64,000 nt of DNA from DASRDU01 sp035560235 (GCA_035560235.1 DATMAG010000054.1:1-64000), one strand, 5' to 3'; positions 6,590 through 17,673 are shown, counted from the stretch's first letter. A program made the numbers and translations. Notes: generated from the letters alone by a model not told the origin.

Positions 6590-9500
6590 ATGCACATTTC
6601 ATCCTTCCGCACTCGCACGCTGCTGGTTCTGTGTCTGGCGGTGCTGATTTTCGGCACGCTTTCGCTCAAGGCTGATCGCGTCTTCACGATGAGCGGGCCG
6701 CTTCGGTCAGCTGCGACAAACGAACCGGCACAGTCGCCACGCAGCAGTGCCCATCCGGACAATGCGGTGCGGGGGAGGCGTTTTGCGAACTACTTCAGCC
6801 TGGCGAGTCCGGCGCTCGTTCCCGGCCCGGTGCTGTCACTCCTCAAATCGCACACGCTGACAAGCGACGTGAACGCCAACGGCTACGTCAATCCGGGCGA
6901 CACGCTGCAATACAGCGTCACGATCACCAACAGCAGCAGCGACGCGACAAGCGCGACTTTCAGCGAAACGATTGACGCCAATGCCACGCTTGTGCCGGGT
7001 TCGATCAGCACGACGCCGGTTGCGGTCAATGACAGTTATTCGACCATCGGCAACGTTTCAATCAGCGTTCCGGCAGGCAGCGGGCTGCTCGCCAACGATT
7101 TCGACCCGGACGGCGACACACTGACGATTACGGCGGTCAACACTTCCAGCCTGCAGGGCACGCTCAGCTACAACGCCGCCAGCGGCAGCTTCAGTTTCGA
7201 TCCGACGCCGGGTTATGAAGGCACGACGAGCTTTACTTACACGGTCAGCGACGGCACTTACACCGACACCGCGACGGTCAGCATCACCGTCAGCGGAATG
7301 ATCTGGTTCGTTGATAATTCACGCGGGACGAATGGTGACGGGCGATTGTCGAATCCCTTCAATTCACTGGCGACGTTCAATTCAGCCAACAACGGCACGG
7401 GCAACAATCCGGCGGCGAATGACAACATTTTTCTTTATTCCGGCAGCGGCAGTTATGCGAGCAACCTGACGCTGCTGAGCGGGCAGAAACTGATCGGCCA
7501 GGGCGCGACAGCATCACTGTCAACGATCACCGGGCTGACGCCGAACTCATTCAGCGCGACGCTGCCTTCAACCGGCGGCACGCGGCCCGCAATTGCGGGA
7601 ACGGTCGCGCTGCACAATTCAACCACCGCGCGCGGCCTCAACATTACGCCTTCATCCGGCACGGCAGGTCTGACGGCATCGGGCAAAAGCAGCGTCAGCG
7701 TCAGCGAAGTCAGCGTGACGACCACGAATGCGACCGCCGTTAATTTCTCGTCCATCACGAACGGGACTTTTTCATTCACCAGCATTTCAGCCAGCGGCGG
7801 CAGCAACGGCATCATTCTGAGCAGCACGACCGGCAGCTTTACCGTGACCGGCAACGGCGGCACATGCACTTCGGGTTCACCGACCTGTTCGGGCGGCACG
7901 ATTCAGAACACGACCGGCGCTGACGGCGCGAGCAGCGGCATCGGCATCAGCCTGAGCGGCGCGCAGAATGTTTCGCTCTCGCTGATGCGCATCAGCGGTC
8001 ACAGCAATTTCGGCATCAAGGGCAGCAATGTGAACGGCCTGACGATGGCGAACTGCCTGGTTGACGGCGCAAACGGTACGAGCAATGCGACCGATGACGG
8101 CGCGATCTATTTCGGCGGCGGCGGCGCGGGCACGGGGCTTTACGGCACGGTTTCAATCACGAACTGCGACATCAGCGGCGGGTGGGAAGACAACTTTCAC
8201 GTTGATAATTCAGACGGCACGCTCAATCTGACGCTGACCGGATGCAACATTCACGACAACAGCGCGAGCGGCGGCAACGACGGCCTCTTTGTCGAAGCCG
8301 ACACGACCGCCAGCGTCACGGTCACGGCAAATAACAATACTTTTTCAGGGCACGCCGGAGATCACTTCCAGGCCAGTGCCATCAACAGCGCGACGCTCAG
8401 CGTGACCTTTCAGAACAACAATCTTTCCGGCGGCCATCCGAACGCGCTCGGCCAGGGCATCACGATTGGCGGTTCGGCCTTTAACGGGTCACTCAGCTAC
8501 AACGTCTCGAATAACACAATGACCGGCACGCTCGCAGGCGGCGCCATCAACATCAGCCAGGGCAGCGGCACGGCGAATTTCAACGGCACGATTTCCGGCA
8601 ACACCATCGGCAATCCGGCCATCGCTTCATCAGGCACCACGCAATCAACCGCCATCCGCGTGGAAAATCACGGCAGCGGCACGCACACCGCCGTCATCAC
8701 GGGCAATGCCATCAGGCAGTACGACAACGGCAACGGCATTGACATTGTGGCGGGCGGTTCGGGCGCGAACGGCGGCATCAATGTTTCGATCACAAACAAC
8801 ACGCTTTCAAATCCGGGCGCGAATGCGCTGCACGGTGTGCAGGTCAACATCGGAATAACATCGGGCAACACCAATCAGGCCTGCATTGATATTCAGAACA
8901 ACACGCTCGCGGGCAGCGGCGTCGCGCTGAACGGCGGTTATGACGTGTACCTGCGCCAGCGCAACCTGACGACCGTGCGCCTGCCCGGCTACAGCGGAGC
9001 GAATAACAACAACTCAGCCGTCGCTACTTTTGTGCAGGGCAACAATCCCGGCAGCGAAACCGCGCTCGCCAGCAATTCCGTCTCAACCGGCGGCGGTGGT
9101 TTCACCGGCGGCGCAGCCTGCGCGCAGCCGTCAATCGCGCCACCGGCTGACTTCACTCCGGCAGAATCGCAGCAGTCCGGCGGTCAGGTTTCTGCGCTGC
9201 GGCCTGGCGCGATTCAGCCGTCATTCTGGTCACGGGCGAAACAGACGCTGCTTTCAGCCTTCATTGCGCCGACGGGTTATTCCAGGCTGAGCCGCGCCTT
9301 CGATGCGCTGATGCCTGTGGCTTCGGCGGCTGAACTGAAGTCAGCGGCGGCCATCGGCGCAGCGAGCGCGGGCGATGTCGTGATTCGCAACTTCGCGGTC
9401 ATTCCGGCGGGCAAATCAATCACGATTCGTTATCGCGTGACGGTCAACAGCCCGTTCCCGCAGGGCGTCTATCAGATTTCGAGCCAGGGCGCGCTGTCCG

Positions 9501-12500
9501 GCTCCAACTTTGCAACGGTGCAGTCGAACGCCGACGCGACAGCAGTGATCGTTGCGCCGACCATCAGCAAGGCTTTCGGCGCGACTGCGATGGCGGTGGG
9601 CGGCAGCACGTCGCTGACCTTCACGCTGACCAATCCGAATCCGTCGCAGTCGCTCTCGTCGGTCGCGTTCACTGACAACCTGCCGTCAGGCCTGGTCGTG
9701 GCCACGCCGAACGGTCTGAGTTCGACGTGCAGCGGCACAGTCTCAGCCACAGCCGGGGCATCGAGCGTCAGCCTGACAGGCGGCGCGCTGGCGGCGGGCA
9801 GCACCTGCACAATCAGCGTCAACGTCACCGGCACGAGCGAAGGCACAAAGAACAACACGACCAGCACGCTCACTTCGGCTGAAGCCGACGCTGGCAGCGC
9901 CGCAAACGCGAGCATCAATGTCATCAATCCGCCGACGCTCAGCGCGAGCTTTGGCGCCGCGACAATTCCTCTGAACGGCTCAACCAGCCTCAGCTTCACC
10001 GTCACCAACCCGAACTCGACTTTCAGCCTGAACGGACTGGGCTTCACTTTGTCGCTGCCTGCGGGGTTGCAGGTCGCTTCGCCAGACGGCTTAAGCAGTT
10101 CGTGCAACGGCACAGTTACGGCCACTGCCGGAACAGGCACGATCAGCCTGAGCGGCGGGGGCATTGCCGCAGGCAGTTCCTGCACCTTCAGCGTCAATGT
10201 CACCGGCACGACGGCGGGAGTGAAGAACGCCAGCACGACGATTGCGGCCACTGAAACCGGCAACGGCAACACGGCCAGCGCCAGCCTCACAGTGGTCGCG
10301 CCGCCGACGATCAGCGCGGCTTTCGGCGCGGCCTCGGTATCACTGAACGGCAGCACGACGCTGAGTTACACGATCAGCAATCCGAACGCGACGGTTGCGC
10401 TCAGCGGCGTGGCCTTCAGCAACTCGCTGCCCGCAGGCCTGGTGGTGGCGACTCCGAACGGCGTGAGCGGATCGTGCAGCGGCACAGTCACGGCCACAGC
10501 CGGAACAGGCACAATCAGCCTGAGCGGCGGGGGCATTGCCGCAGGCAGTTCCTGCACAATCAGCGTCAACGTCACCGGCACGAGCGCGGGAACAAAGAGC
10601 AACACGACCGGCGCGGTGACTTCAACCGAAGGCGGAACCGGCGCAGCCAGCAACACCGCGACGCTCACAGTCCTCGCGCCGCCGACGCTCGGTAATTACT
10701 CTGCGGCCAGCCTGACCGCAGGCGGCAACACGACCGTGACGCCGGACGCCGCGCCGACTGATCTGACGAGCATTACCGCTGCTGCGGCTCCGGGCTTTAC
10801 CGGGCTGCTCACGGTCAATCCGACGACGGGCGTTGTGCGCGTCACCAACGCGCTGCCCGCAGGCAGCCACACCATCACGGTCACTGCCACAGGCAGCGGC
10901 GGCACAGCGACTAAAACCTTCACGCTGACGGTCAGCGATCCGAGCGCCTGCACCTCAGCCAGTTTCGCCGCGCCGACGATTTACCCGGTCAGCGGCGGCC
11001 CGAACTCGGTCGCGGCTGGTGACTTCAACGGCGACGGCAAACAGGATCTGGCAACAGCCAATCCGACCAGCAACACGGTTTCAATCCGGCTCGGAGACGG
11101 CGCAGGAGGTTTTAGCGGCTCAACTGAAGTCAGCGTCGGCAGCAGCCCGCTCTCGGTGGCAATCGGTGATTTCAATGGTGACGGCAAACAGGACTTTGCG
11201 ACGGCTAACGAGAGCAGCAACACGGTTTCAATCCGGCTTGGCGACGGAACAGGCGGCTTCACCGGCTCAACTGAAATCAGCGTCGGCGTCGGCCCGCGCT
11301 CGGTTGCCATTGGTGATTTCAATGGCGACGGCAAACAGGACATTGCAGTGGCCAGCTTTGGCAGCAACAGCGTCTCAATCCGGCTCGGAGACGGCGCAGG
11401 CGGTTTCAGCGGCTCAACTGCGGTCAGCGTCGGGGCTGGCCCGTTCTCGGTGGCGCTCGGCGACTTCAATGGTGACAGCAAACTCGACTTCGCCACAGCC
11501 AACAGCCCCGACAATACTGTCTCGATCCGGCTCGGTGACGGGGCAGGCGGCTTCAGCGGCTCAACTGTTGTCAGTGTCGGGAACACTCCTGACTCGGTTG
11601 CGGTGGGCGACTTCAACAGCGACGGCAAACAGGACATTGCAACAGCCAATCAGAACAGCAACACGGTTTCAATCCGGCTCGGAGACGGCGCAGGCGGCTT
11701 CAGCGGCTCAACTGAAATCAGCGTTGGTGACCTTCCACAATCAGTTGCGCTCGGCGATTTCAATGGCGATGGCAGACTCGACTTCGCCGCGGCCTGTAGC
11801 GACAGTGTCGCTGTCTCAGTCCGGCTCGGCAACGGCACGGGCGGTTTCTCCGGTTCAACTGAAATCAGCCTGAACGGCAGCCCTTCCTCGGTCGCGGTGG
11901 GCGATTTCAACGGCGACGGCAGACTCGATCTGGCGGGGGCAGGCGGCGACAGCGCCATCTCTGTGATGTTGAGCGACTGCACCAACAACACCGCGCCGAC
12001 GATCACACCGGGCAGCACGGTCAGCCGCACGCAGGGCACGGCGGCAGCGAACTCCACGCTTGCCACCGTCAGCGATAACGAAACGGCGGCTGGCTCGCTG
12101 ACCGTGACGGCGACGACTGTGCCGACCGGCATCATTGTCAGCAACATCACCAACACGAACGGCACGATCACGGCTGACATTGCGGCTGGCTGCACGGCCA
12201 CGACGGGCGATAACACTGTCGTGCTGACCGTAACTGACGGCGGCGGGATGACCACGACCGCGAATCTGACGGTCAGTGTCGCCGCGAATGCTGCGCCGAC
12301 GCTCGGCAATTACGCGGCGTCAACGGTTGTTCCGGGCGGTTCGCTGACGGTGACGCCTGATGCCGCGCCGACCGACAACGGCACGATTGCGACCCTTACC
12401 GCGGCGGCTCCGAATTTCACCGGCACGCTCAGCATCAATGCTGCAACAGGCGCGGTTTCGCTCAGCAACGCAGGGCCGACCGGCACTTACACCGTGACTG

Positions 12501-15500
12501 TGACGGCAACCGACAACTGCGGCGCGACCAGCAGCAGAACTTTCGCGCTGACGGTCAGCCCGGCTGTGACTACCACAACCGTGGCCTCGGCGCTGAACCC
12601 GTCAACTTACGGTCAGGCGACTTCGTTCACCGCGACGGTGACGAGCGGCGGCAATCCGGTCAATACAGGCACGGTGACATTCAAAGACGGCAGCACCGTG
12701 CTGGCCAGCAATGTCTCGCTCAATTCAAACGGCCAGGCGAGTCTCACGACCAGCGCGCTTACCGCCGGGCTGCACACGATCACGGCTGAATACAGCGGCA
12801 CAGCGACGCTGGCGACAAGCAGTGGCACTGTTTCGCAGACCGTGAACAAGGCCGTGCTGACCGTGACCGCCGACAACAAATCGAAAGTTTACGGCGCGGC
12901 CAATCCGACGCTGACCGCAACCATCACCGGTTTTGTCGGCAGCGACACGGCAAGCGTCATTACTGGCGCGGCCAGCCTGACCACGACCGCCACGACGGCG
13001 AGCGGCGTCGGAACTTATCCGATCACTGCCGCGCAGGGCACGCTCGCTGCCGCGAATTACAGCTTCAGCTTTGCGAACGGCACGCTGAGTGTGAGCGCGG
13101 CGACGATTACGGTCACGGCCAGCAATGCCACGCGCGCTTACGGCGCAGCCAATCCGACGTTCACGGCCACTTACAGCGGCTTCGTGAACGGTGACACGCA
13201 GGCCGTGCTGAGCGGCTCACCTGCGCTTTCGACAACGGCGACGACCAGCACCGCTGCCGGCACTTACACCATTACTGCCGCGCAGGGCACGCTTGCCGCA
13301 GCCAATTACAGCTTCGCCTTTGTGAACGGCACGCTGACGATTGGCAAGGCGACGCTGACCGTGACCGCCGATAACAAATCGAAGGCTTACGGCGCGGCGC
13401 TGCCGACGCTGACGGCCAGTTATTCAGGCTTTGTGAATGGCGACACGGCGAGCGTCCTGATCGGCACGCCGAGTCTGACGACGACCGCAACCACAGGCAG
13501 CGCAGTCGGCGCTTACCCGATCACTGCCGCAGTCGGCACGCTCGCGGCGGCCAATTACACCTTCAGTTTTGTGAACGGCACGCTGTCAGTGACGACCGCG
13601 ACGCTGACAATTACTGCCGACAGCAAATCGAAAACCTACGGGTCAGCCAATCCGACACTGACCGTCAGTTACAGCGGTTTTGTGAATGGCGACACGGCGA
13701 GTTCGCTGAGCGGCACGCTGTCAGTGACAACGACGGCGCTGCAGGGCAGCGGCGTCGGAGTCTATCCGATTACGGCGAGCGGGCTGAGTTCAGGCAATTA
13801 CGCGATCAGTTACGTCAGCGGCTCGCTGACAGTGAACAAGGCTCCGCTGACCGTCACGGCGAATAATCAGACGAAGGTTTACGGCGCGGCCAATCCGGCG
13901 CTGACCTATGCCATCACCGGCTTCGTCAACGGCGAAACCGCGAGCGTGCTGACCGGCGCGCCGTCAGTAACGACGACGGCAACGACCGCGAGCGGCGTCG
14001 GCAGTTATCCGATCACAGCGGCAATCGGCACGCTGGCCGCGGCGAATTACAGCTTCAGCTTTGTCAGCGGCACGCTGAGTGTCACGCCCGCAACGCTGTC
14101 GGTGATTGCTGACAGCAAGTCGAAAGTTTACGGCGCGGCCAATCCGACGCTGACCGCAAGTTACAGCGGCTTCGTTAACGGCGACAGTTCAGGCGTGCTG
14201 AGCGGCACGCCGAGCCTGGCGACAACCGCGCTGCAGGGCAGCAATGCCGGGGTCTATCCGATCACTGTCTCTGCCGGAACGCTCGCGGCGGCCAATTACA
14301 TCTTCAGCTTTGTGAACAGCACGCTGACGGTGAACAAGGCTCCACTGACCGTCACTGCCGACAACAAGACGCGGCTTTACGGCGCAAACAATCCGACGTT
14401 CACAGTCAGTTACAGCGGTTTCGTCAACGGCGACACGACGAGTGTGCTGACCGGCGCGGCGGCTTTGACGACGACCGCGACCGCGAACAGTCCGGTGGGC
14501 AGCTATCCGATCACGGCTGCGGCTGGCACGCTCGCGGCGGCGAATTACACCTTCACGTTTGTCAACGGCACGCTGAACGTCACGACCGTGACGCTGACGG
14601 TGACGGCTGACAACAAGTCGAAAACCTACGGGTCAGCCAATCCGACGCTGACTGTCAGTTACAGCGGTTTTGTGAATGGCGACACGGCAAGCGTCCTGAC
14701 CGGAACTCCAAACATCACGACGACTGCGACCACAGGCAGCGCAGTTGGAACTTATCCGATCACGGTCACGGCGGGCACGCTCAATTCCAGCAATTACGTG
14801 CTGGTCTTTGTTGACGGCACGCTGACCGTCAGCAAGGCTGCGCTGACAGTGACCGCTGACAGCAGGGCCAGAGCCTATGGCGTGGCCAATCCGGCGCTGA
14901 CCGGCACGCTCAGCGGGGTGGTTAATGGTGACAACATCACCGCCACCTACACGACTGTCGCAACGACGCTCAGCCCGGCGGGCAGCTATGCCATCACGCC
15001 CGCGCTCTCTGATCCGGGCAACAAACTCGGCAATTACACGGTGACGACAACGAACGGCGTGCTGACCGTGACGAAGGCCGTGCTGACCGTAACTGCCGAT
15101 AACAAATCGAAAGTTTACGGCGCAGCCAATCCGACGCTGACGGCCAGTTACAGCGGCTTTGTGGGCGGCGACACCGCCGCTGTGGTGACGGGCGCGCCTG
15201 CGCTCACGACGACGGCCACGACGGCGAGCGGCGCGGGAACTTATCCGATCACGGCAGCAGCCGGAACACTTGCAGCGGCGAATTACACGTTCACGTTTGC
15301 GAACGGCGCGCTGACGGTGAACAAGGCGACGCTGACCGTCACGGCTGATGACAAGACGCGGGTTTATGGCGCGGCCAATCCGACGTTCACGGCTTCGTAC
15401 AGCGGCTTTGTGAACGGCGACACGGCAAGCGCGTTGACTGGCGCGGCGGCATTGACGACGACCGCAACCACGAGCAGCGCAGTCGGTGATTACGCGATCA

Positions 15501-17608
15501 CGGCCGCGCAGGGCACGCTTGCCGCAGCCAATTACAGCTTCAGTTTCACGGCGGGCAAACTGACCGTGACGAAGGCGGCGCTGACGGTGAAGGCGAATGA
15601 TGCCGCGCGCGCTTACGGCGCAGCCAATCCGACCTTCACCGGCACGATTACAGGACTCGTCAGTGGCGACAACATCACGGCCAGTTACACGACGACTGCG
15701 ACCGCGAGCAGCGCGCCGGGTGATTACGCGATCACGCCGTCGCTCGCTGATCCGGCTGGTCGCCTGGGCAATTACAACGTCACGCTGACGAACGGCAAAC
15801 TGACCGTTGGCAAAGCAACGCTGACCATCACGGCTGACAACAAGTCGAAGGTTTTCGGCGCGGCCAACCCGGCGTTCACAGTTTCGTACAGTGGTTTTGT
15901 AAATGGCGACACGGCGAGCGTCCTGACCGGCACGCTCAGTCTGACCACGACCGCGACGGCGAACAGCGCGACGGGAACTTATCCGATTACTCCAGCGGGA
16001 GTGACGGCGGCGAATTATGCAATCAATTTCGTCAATGGCACGCTGACCGTCACGGCAGCGACTCCGACCGCCACGCTTGCGTCAGGCAGCAATCCGTCAG
16101 CGTTCGGCCAGGCTGTGACCTTCACGGTCACGGTCAGTAAAGCCTCGCAGACAGCCGCCGCGCCGACCGGCACGGTGACTTTCAGGGATGGCGCGAATGC
16201 CATCGGCACGGCCACGCTCAACGCGGCAGGCCAGGCCACGCTGACGACTTCGGCGCTGACCGTCGGCGCGCATTCGCTGACGGCTGAGTATGCGGGCGAC
16301 AGCAACTACAACGCGGCGGTTTCAGCGGCGCTGACGCAAACGGTCAGCAAGGCTGCGACTACGACCACGGTTGCATCGTCGGTCAATCCGTCAACCTTCA
16401 ACCAGTCAGTGACCTTCACCGCCACCGTCAGCAGCACTGCCGGTACGCCGATCGGCAGCGTTGAATTCCGCGACGGCAGCGCCGCGCTCGGCACGGCCAC
16501 GCTGGCCAACGGCAAGGCGACGCTGACCGTCACCACACTTGCAGTGGGCGATCATTCGATTACAGCAGTGTATGGCGGCAGCAGCACATTCGATGCCAGC
16601 GCCTCAGGCGCGATCACGCAGACGGTGAAGGAAGTCTGCACCTGGACGATTTCGCCGGTCGAACAGCTTGCTTACGAAACCGGCGGCGACTTTGAAGTGA
16701 GCGTCACCACGCGCAGCGACTGCCCGTGGACGGCAGCCAGCAATGTCGCGTGGATCACCATCAAATCGGGCGCAAACGGAACCGGCAACGGCAAGGTGAT
16801 TTATTCAGTCACGCCGCTGCCCGGTGACCAGACGCGCACCGGCACGCTGACGATTGCGGGTCAGACCTTCACCGTGAAGCAGACCAAAAAGGTCGTCGTC
16901 GTCAACTCCGCCAGTTATGACGGCACGGCGGTCGCCAGCGATTCATTCGTGTCAATCTTCGGCGTGAACCTGACGGATCGCACCGAAGCGGCCAGCTCGA
17001 CGCCGCTGCCCGACACGCTCGCCGGTGTGAAGATCAAAATCAGAGACAGCCAGGGCAAGGAGCATTTCGCTCGGATGCTCTATGCCTCACCGACGCAGAT
17101 CAACTACATCATGCCGTCGAATCTGCCGCCCGGCCCGTGTGCTGTCTTCATCGTGCGCGCTAACGAAGAGATTGCAGGCGGCACGATCACCGTCGCGCCC
17201 GTCGCTCCGGCGCTGCTCTCAGCCGACGCGAGCGGCAAGGGACTGCCTGCGGCTTACCTCGTGCGCGTCAAAGCTGACGGTTCACAGGTCATCGAACCGG
17301 TGGCGCGTTACGATGAAGGCCTGAAGCAGTTCGTTCCCGTGCCGGTTGATCTCGGCTCCGGCAATGAAGAGGTCTTCGTGATTCTGTTCGGCACAGGGTT
17401 GCGGTATCGCAGCGATCTGAAGAATGTCGGCGTGAAGATTGGCGGCGTTGACACAGCCATCAGCTACGCCGGAGAGCAGGGCAGCTTCATCGGCCTTGAT
17501 CAAATCAACGTTCTCATCCCGCGCTCACTGGCCGGACGCGGCGAAGTTGATGTCGTGCTGACGGTGGATGGCAAGACGGCGAATGCGCTGAAACTCAACA
17601 TCCGCTAA
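6590..17608 (+). CDS. giant modular secreted/surface protein (beta-helix, FG-GAP, MBG repeats, BACON, TIGR03437)
   Basis: This protein has 3672 residues. An N-terminal Sec signal (hydrophobic LLVLCLAVLIFGTLSL) is followed by a DUF11-like repeat (~84-140), a cadherin-like domain (~145-235) and a right-handed beta-helix rich in N/G/T ladders (~236-860). Next come three DUF11/DUF7933-like repeats (~990-1360), an Ig-like domain, seven FG-GAP repeats with GDFNGDGKQD-type calcium loops (~1465-1795; one seven-bladed propeller), and more Ig-like domains. Thirteen MBG-type repeats (~2088-3155), each starting LTVTADNKSKVYGAANP or similar, precede two Big_3-type Ig domains, a BACON domain (CPWTAASNVAWITI) and a C-terminal TIGR03437 domain (VVNSASYDGTAVASDSFVSI, TQINYIMPSNLPPG). 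No sortase or LPXTG anchor is seen. It is likely an adhesin or matrix protein; its partner is unknown. AGGA precedes the ATG and a strong terminator follows. Confidence 0.93.
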   Translation: MHISSFRTRTLLVLCLAVLIFGTLSLKADRVFTMSGPLRSAATNEPAQSPRSSAHPDNAVRGRRFANYFSLASPALVPGPVLSLLKSHTLTSDVNANGYVNPGDTLQYSVTITNSSSDATSATFSETIDANATLVPGSISTTPVAVNDSYSTIGNVSISVPAGSGLLANDFDPDGDTLTITAVNTSSLQGTLSYNAASGSFSFDPTPGYEGTTSFTYTVSDGTYTDTATVSITVSGMIWFVDNSRGTNGDGRLSNPFNSLATFNSANNGTGNNPAANDNIFLYSGSGSYASNLTLLSGQKLIGQGATASLSTITGLTPNSFSATLPSTGGTRPAIAGTVALHNSTTARGLNITPSSGTAGLTASGKSSVSVSEVSVTTTNATAVNFSSITNGTFSFTSISASGGSNGIILSSTTGSFTVTGNGGTCTSGSPTCSGGTIQNTTGADGASSGIGISLSGAQNVSLSLMRISGHSNFGIKGSNVNGLTMANCLVDGANGTSNATDDGAIYFGGGGAGTGLYGTVSITNCDISGGWEDNFHVDNSDGTLNLTLTGCNIHDNSASGGNDGLFVEADTTASVTVTANNNTFSGHAGDHFQASAINSATLSVTFQNNNLSGGHPNALGQGITIGGSAFNGSLSYNVSNNTMTGTLAGGAINISQGSGTANFNGTISGNTIGNPAIASSGTTQSTAIRVENHGSGTHTAVITGNAIRQYDNGNGIDIVAGGSGANGGINVSITNNTLSNPGANALHGVQVNIGITSGNTNQACIDIQNNTLAGSGVALNGGYDVYLRQRNLTTVRLPGYSGANNNNSAVATFVQGNNPGSETALASNSVSTGGGGFTGGAACAQPSIAPPADFTPAESQQSGGQVSALRPGAIQPSFWSRAKQTLLSAFIAPTGYSRLSRAFDALMPVASAAELKSAAAIGAASAGDVVIRNFAVIPAGKSITIRYRVTVNSPFPQGVYQISSQGALSGSNFATVQSNADATAVIVAPTISKAFGATAMAVGGSTSLTFTLTNPNPSQSLSSVAFTDNLPSGLVVATPNGLSSTCSGTVSATAGASSVSLTGGALAAGSTCTISVNVTGTSEGTKNNTTSTLTSAEADAGSAANASINVINPPTLSASFGAATIPLNGSTSLSFTVTNPNSTFSLNGLGFTLSLPAGLQVASPDGLSSSCNGTVTATAGTGTISLSGGGIAAGSSCTFSVNVTGTTAGVKNASTTIAATETGNGNTASASLTVVAPPTISAAFGAASVSLNGSTTLSYTISNPNATVALSGVAFSNSLPAGLVVATPNGVSGSCSGTVTATAGTGTISLSGGGIAAGSSCTISVNVTGTSAGTKSNTTGAVTSTEGGTGAASNTATLTVLAPPTLGNYSAASLTAGGNTTVTPDAAPTDLTSITAAAAPGFTGLLTVNPTTGVVRVTNALPAGSHTITVTATGSGGTATKTFTLTVSDPSACTSASFAAPTIYPVSGGPNSVAAGDFNGDGKQDLATANPTSNTVSIRLGDGAGGFSGSTEVSVGSSPLSVAIGDFNGDGKQDFATANESSNTVSIRLGDGTGGFTGSTEISVGVGPRSVAIGDFNGDGKQDIAVASFGSNSVSIRLGDGAGGFSGSTAVSVGAGPFSVALGDFNGDSKLDFATANSPDNTVSIRLGDGAGGFSGSTVVSVGNTPDSVAVGDFNSDGKQDIATANQNSNTVSIRLGDGAGGFSGSTEISVGDLPQSVALGDFNGDGRLDFAAACSDSVAVSVRLGNGTGGFSGSTEISLNGSPSSVAVGDFNGDGRLDLAGAGGDSAISVMLSDCTNNTAPTITPGSTVSRTQGTAAANSTLATVSDNETAAGSLTVTATTVPTGIIVSNITNTNGTITADIAAGCTATTGDNTVVLTVTDGGGMTTTANLTVSVAANAAPTLGNYAASTVVPGGSLTVTPDAAPTDNGTIATLTAAAPNFTGTLSINAATGAVSLSNAGPTGTYTVTVTATDNCGATSSRTFALTVSPAVTTTTVASALNPSTYGQATSFTATVTSGGNPVNTGTVTFKDGSTVLASNVSLNSNGQASLTTSALTAGLHTITAEYSGTATLATSSGTVSQTVNKAVLTVTADNKSKVYGAANPTLTATITGFVGSDTASVITGAASLTTTATTASGVGTYPITAAQGTLAAANYSFSFANGTLSVSAATITVTASNATRAYGAANPTFTATYSGFVNGDTQAVLSGSPALSTTATTSTAAGTYTITAAQGTLAAANYSFAFVNGTLTIGKATLTVTADNKSKAYGAALPTLTASYSGFVNGDTASVLIGTPSLTTTATTGSAVGAYPITAAVGTLAAANYTFSFVNGTLSVTTATLTITADSKSKTYGSANPTLTVSYSGFVNGDTASSLSGTLSVTTTALQGSGVGVYPITASGLSSGNYAISYVSGSLTVNKAPLTVTANNQTKVYGAANPALTYAITGFVNGETASVLTGAPSVTTTATTASGVGSYPITAAIGTLAAANYSFSFVSGTLSVTPATLSVIADSKSKVYGAANPTLTASYSGFVNGDSSGVLSGTPSLATTALQGSNAGVYPITVSAGTLAAANYIFSFVNSTLTVNKAPLTVTADNKTRLYGANNPTFTVSYSGFVNGDTTSVLTGAAALTTTATANSPVGSYPITAAAGTLAAANYTFTFVNGTLNVTTVTLTVTADNKSKTYGSANPTLTVSYSGFVNGDTASVLTGTPNITTTATTGSAVGTYPITVTAGTLNSSNYVLVFVDGTLTVSKAALTVTADSRARAYGVANPALTGTLSGVVNGDNITATYTTVATTLSPAGSYAITPALSDPGNKLGNYTVTTTNGVLTVTKAVLTVTADNKSKVYGAANPTLTASYSGFVGGDTAAVVTGAPALTTTATTASGAGTYPITAAAGTLAAANYTFTFANGALTVNKATLTVTADDKTRVYGAANPTFTASYSGFVNGDTASALTGAAALTTTATTSSAVGDYAITAAQGTLAAANYSFSFTAGKLTVTKAALTVKANDAARAYGAANPTFTGTITGLVSGDNITASYTTTATASSAPGDYAITPSLADPAGRLGNYNVTLTNGKLTVGKATLTITADNKSKVFGAANPAFTVSYSGFVNGDTASVLTGTLSLTTTATANSATGTYPITPAGVTAANYAINFVNGTLTVTAATPTATLASGSNPSAFGQAVTFTVTVSKASQTAAAPTGTVTFRDGANAIGTATLNAAGQATLTTSALTVGAHSLTAEYAGDSNYNAAVSAALTQTVSKAATTTTVASSVNPSTFNQSVTFTATVSSTAGTPIGSVEFRDGSAALGTATLANGKATLTVTTLAVGDHSITAVYGGSSTFDASASGAITQTVKEVCTWTISPVEQLAYETGGDFEVSVTTRSDCPWTAASNVAWITIKSGANGTGNGKVIYSVTPLPGDQTRTGTLTIAGQTFTVKQTKKVVVVNSASYDGTAVASDSFVSIFGVNLTDRTEAASSTPLPDTLAGVKIKIRDSQGKEHFARMLYASPTQINYIMPSNLPPGPCAVFIVRANEEIAGGTITVAPVAPALLSADASGKGLPAAYLVRVKADGSQVIEPVARYDEGLKQFVPVPVDLGSGNEEVFVILFGTGLRYRSDLKNVGVKIGGVDTAISYAGEQGSFIGLDQINVLIPRSLAGRGEVDVVLTVDGKTANALKLNIR
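11017..11965 (+). repeat. seven FG-GAP/VCBS-type repeats inside the giant protein gene
   Basis: Seven in-frame repeats of about 47 codons each carry a GDFNGDGKQD-like loop followed by NTVSIRLGDGAGGF. Nucleotide similarity between units is high, pointing to recent duplication. Confidence 0.85.
12853..16050 (+). repeat. thirteen tandem MBG-type repeats inside the giant protein gene
   Basis: Thirteen in-frame units of about 240-250 nt (78-83 codons) run head to tail. Each has a (K/R)xYGAANP-like turn and a YPITAAxGTLAAANYSF-like block. Two variant units (from about 14840 and 15580) carry GDNITATYTT or GDNITASYTT and an extra DPGNKLGNY-type insert, and they sit three units apart. Confidence 0.88.
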
Positions 17609-17632
17609 AGCAGGTCACAACCAGACAGCAAT

Positions 17633-17673
17633 CGGGCAGGCTGGAAATATTCATTCCGGCCTGCCCGTTTTTT
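17633..17673 (+). terminator. intrinsic terminator after the giant protein gene
   Basis: A 9-bp perfect stem (CGGGCAGGC / GCCTGCCCG) with a 17-nt loop is followed directly by six Ts. It begins 25 nt after the stop codon. Confidence 0.92.

Noticed and set aside
9472..10356. 294-codon minus-strand frame inside the giant protein gene
   Set aside because: It is a Val/Ala/Pro-rich mirror of the repetitive sense codons, with no start context.
12853..16050. CRISPR-like regular repetition
   Set aside because: The repeats are about 245-nt in-frame protein modules (MBG type) with variable similarity and no spacers.
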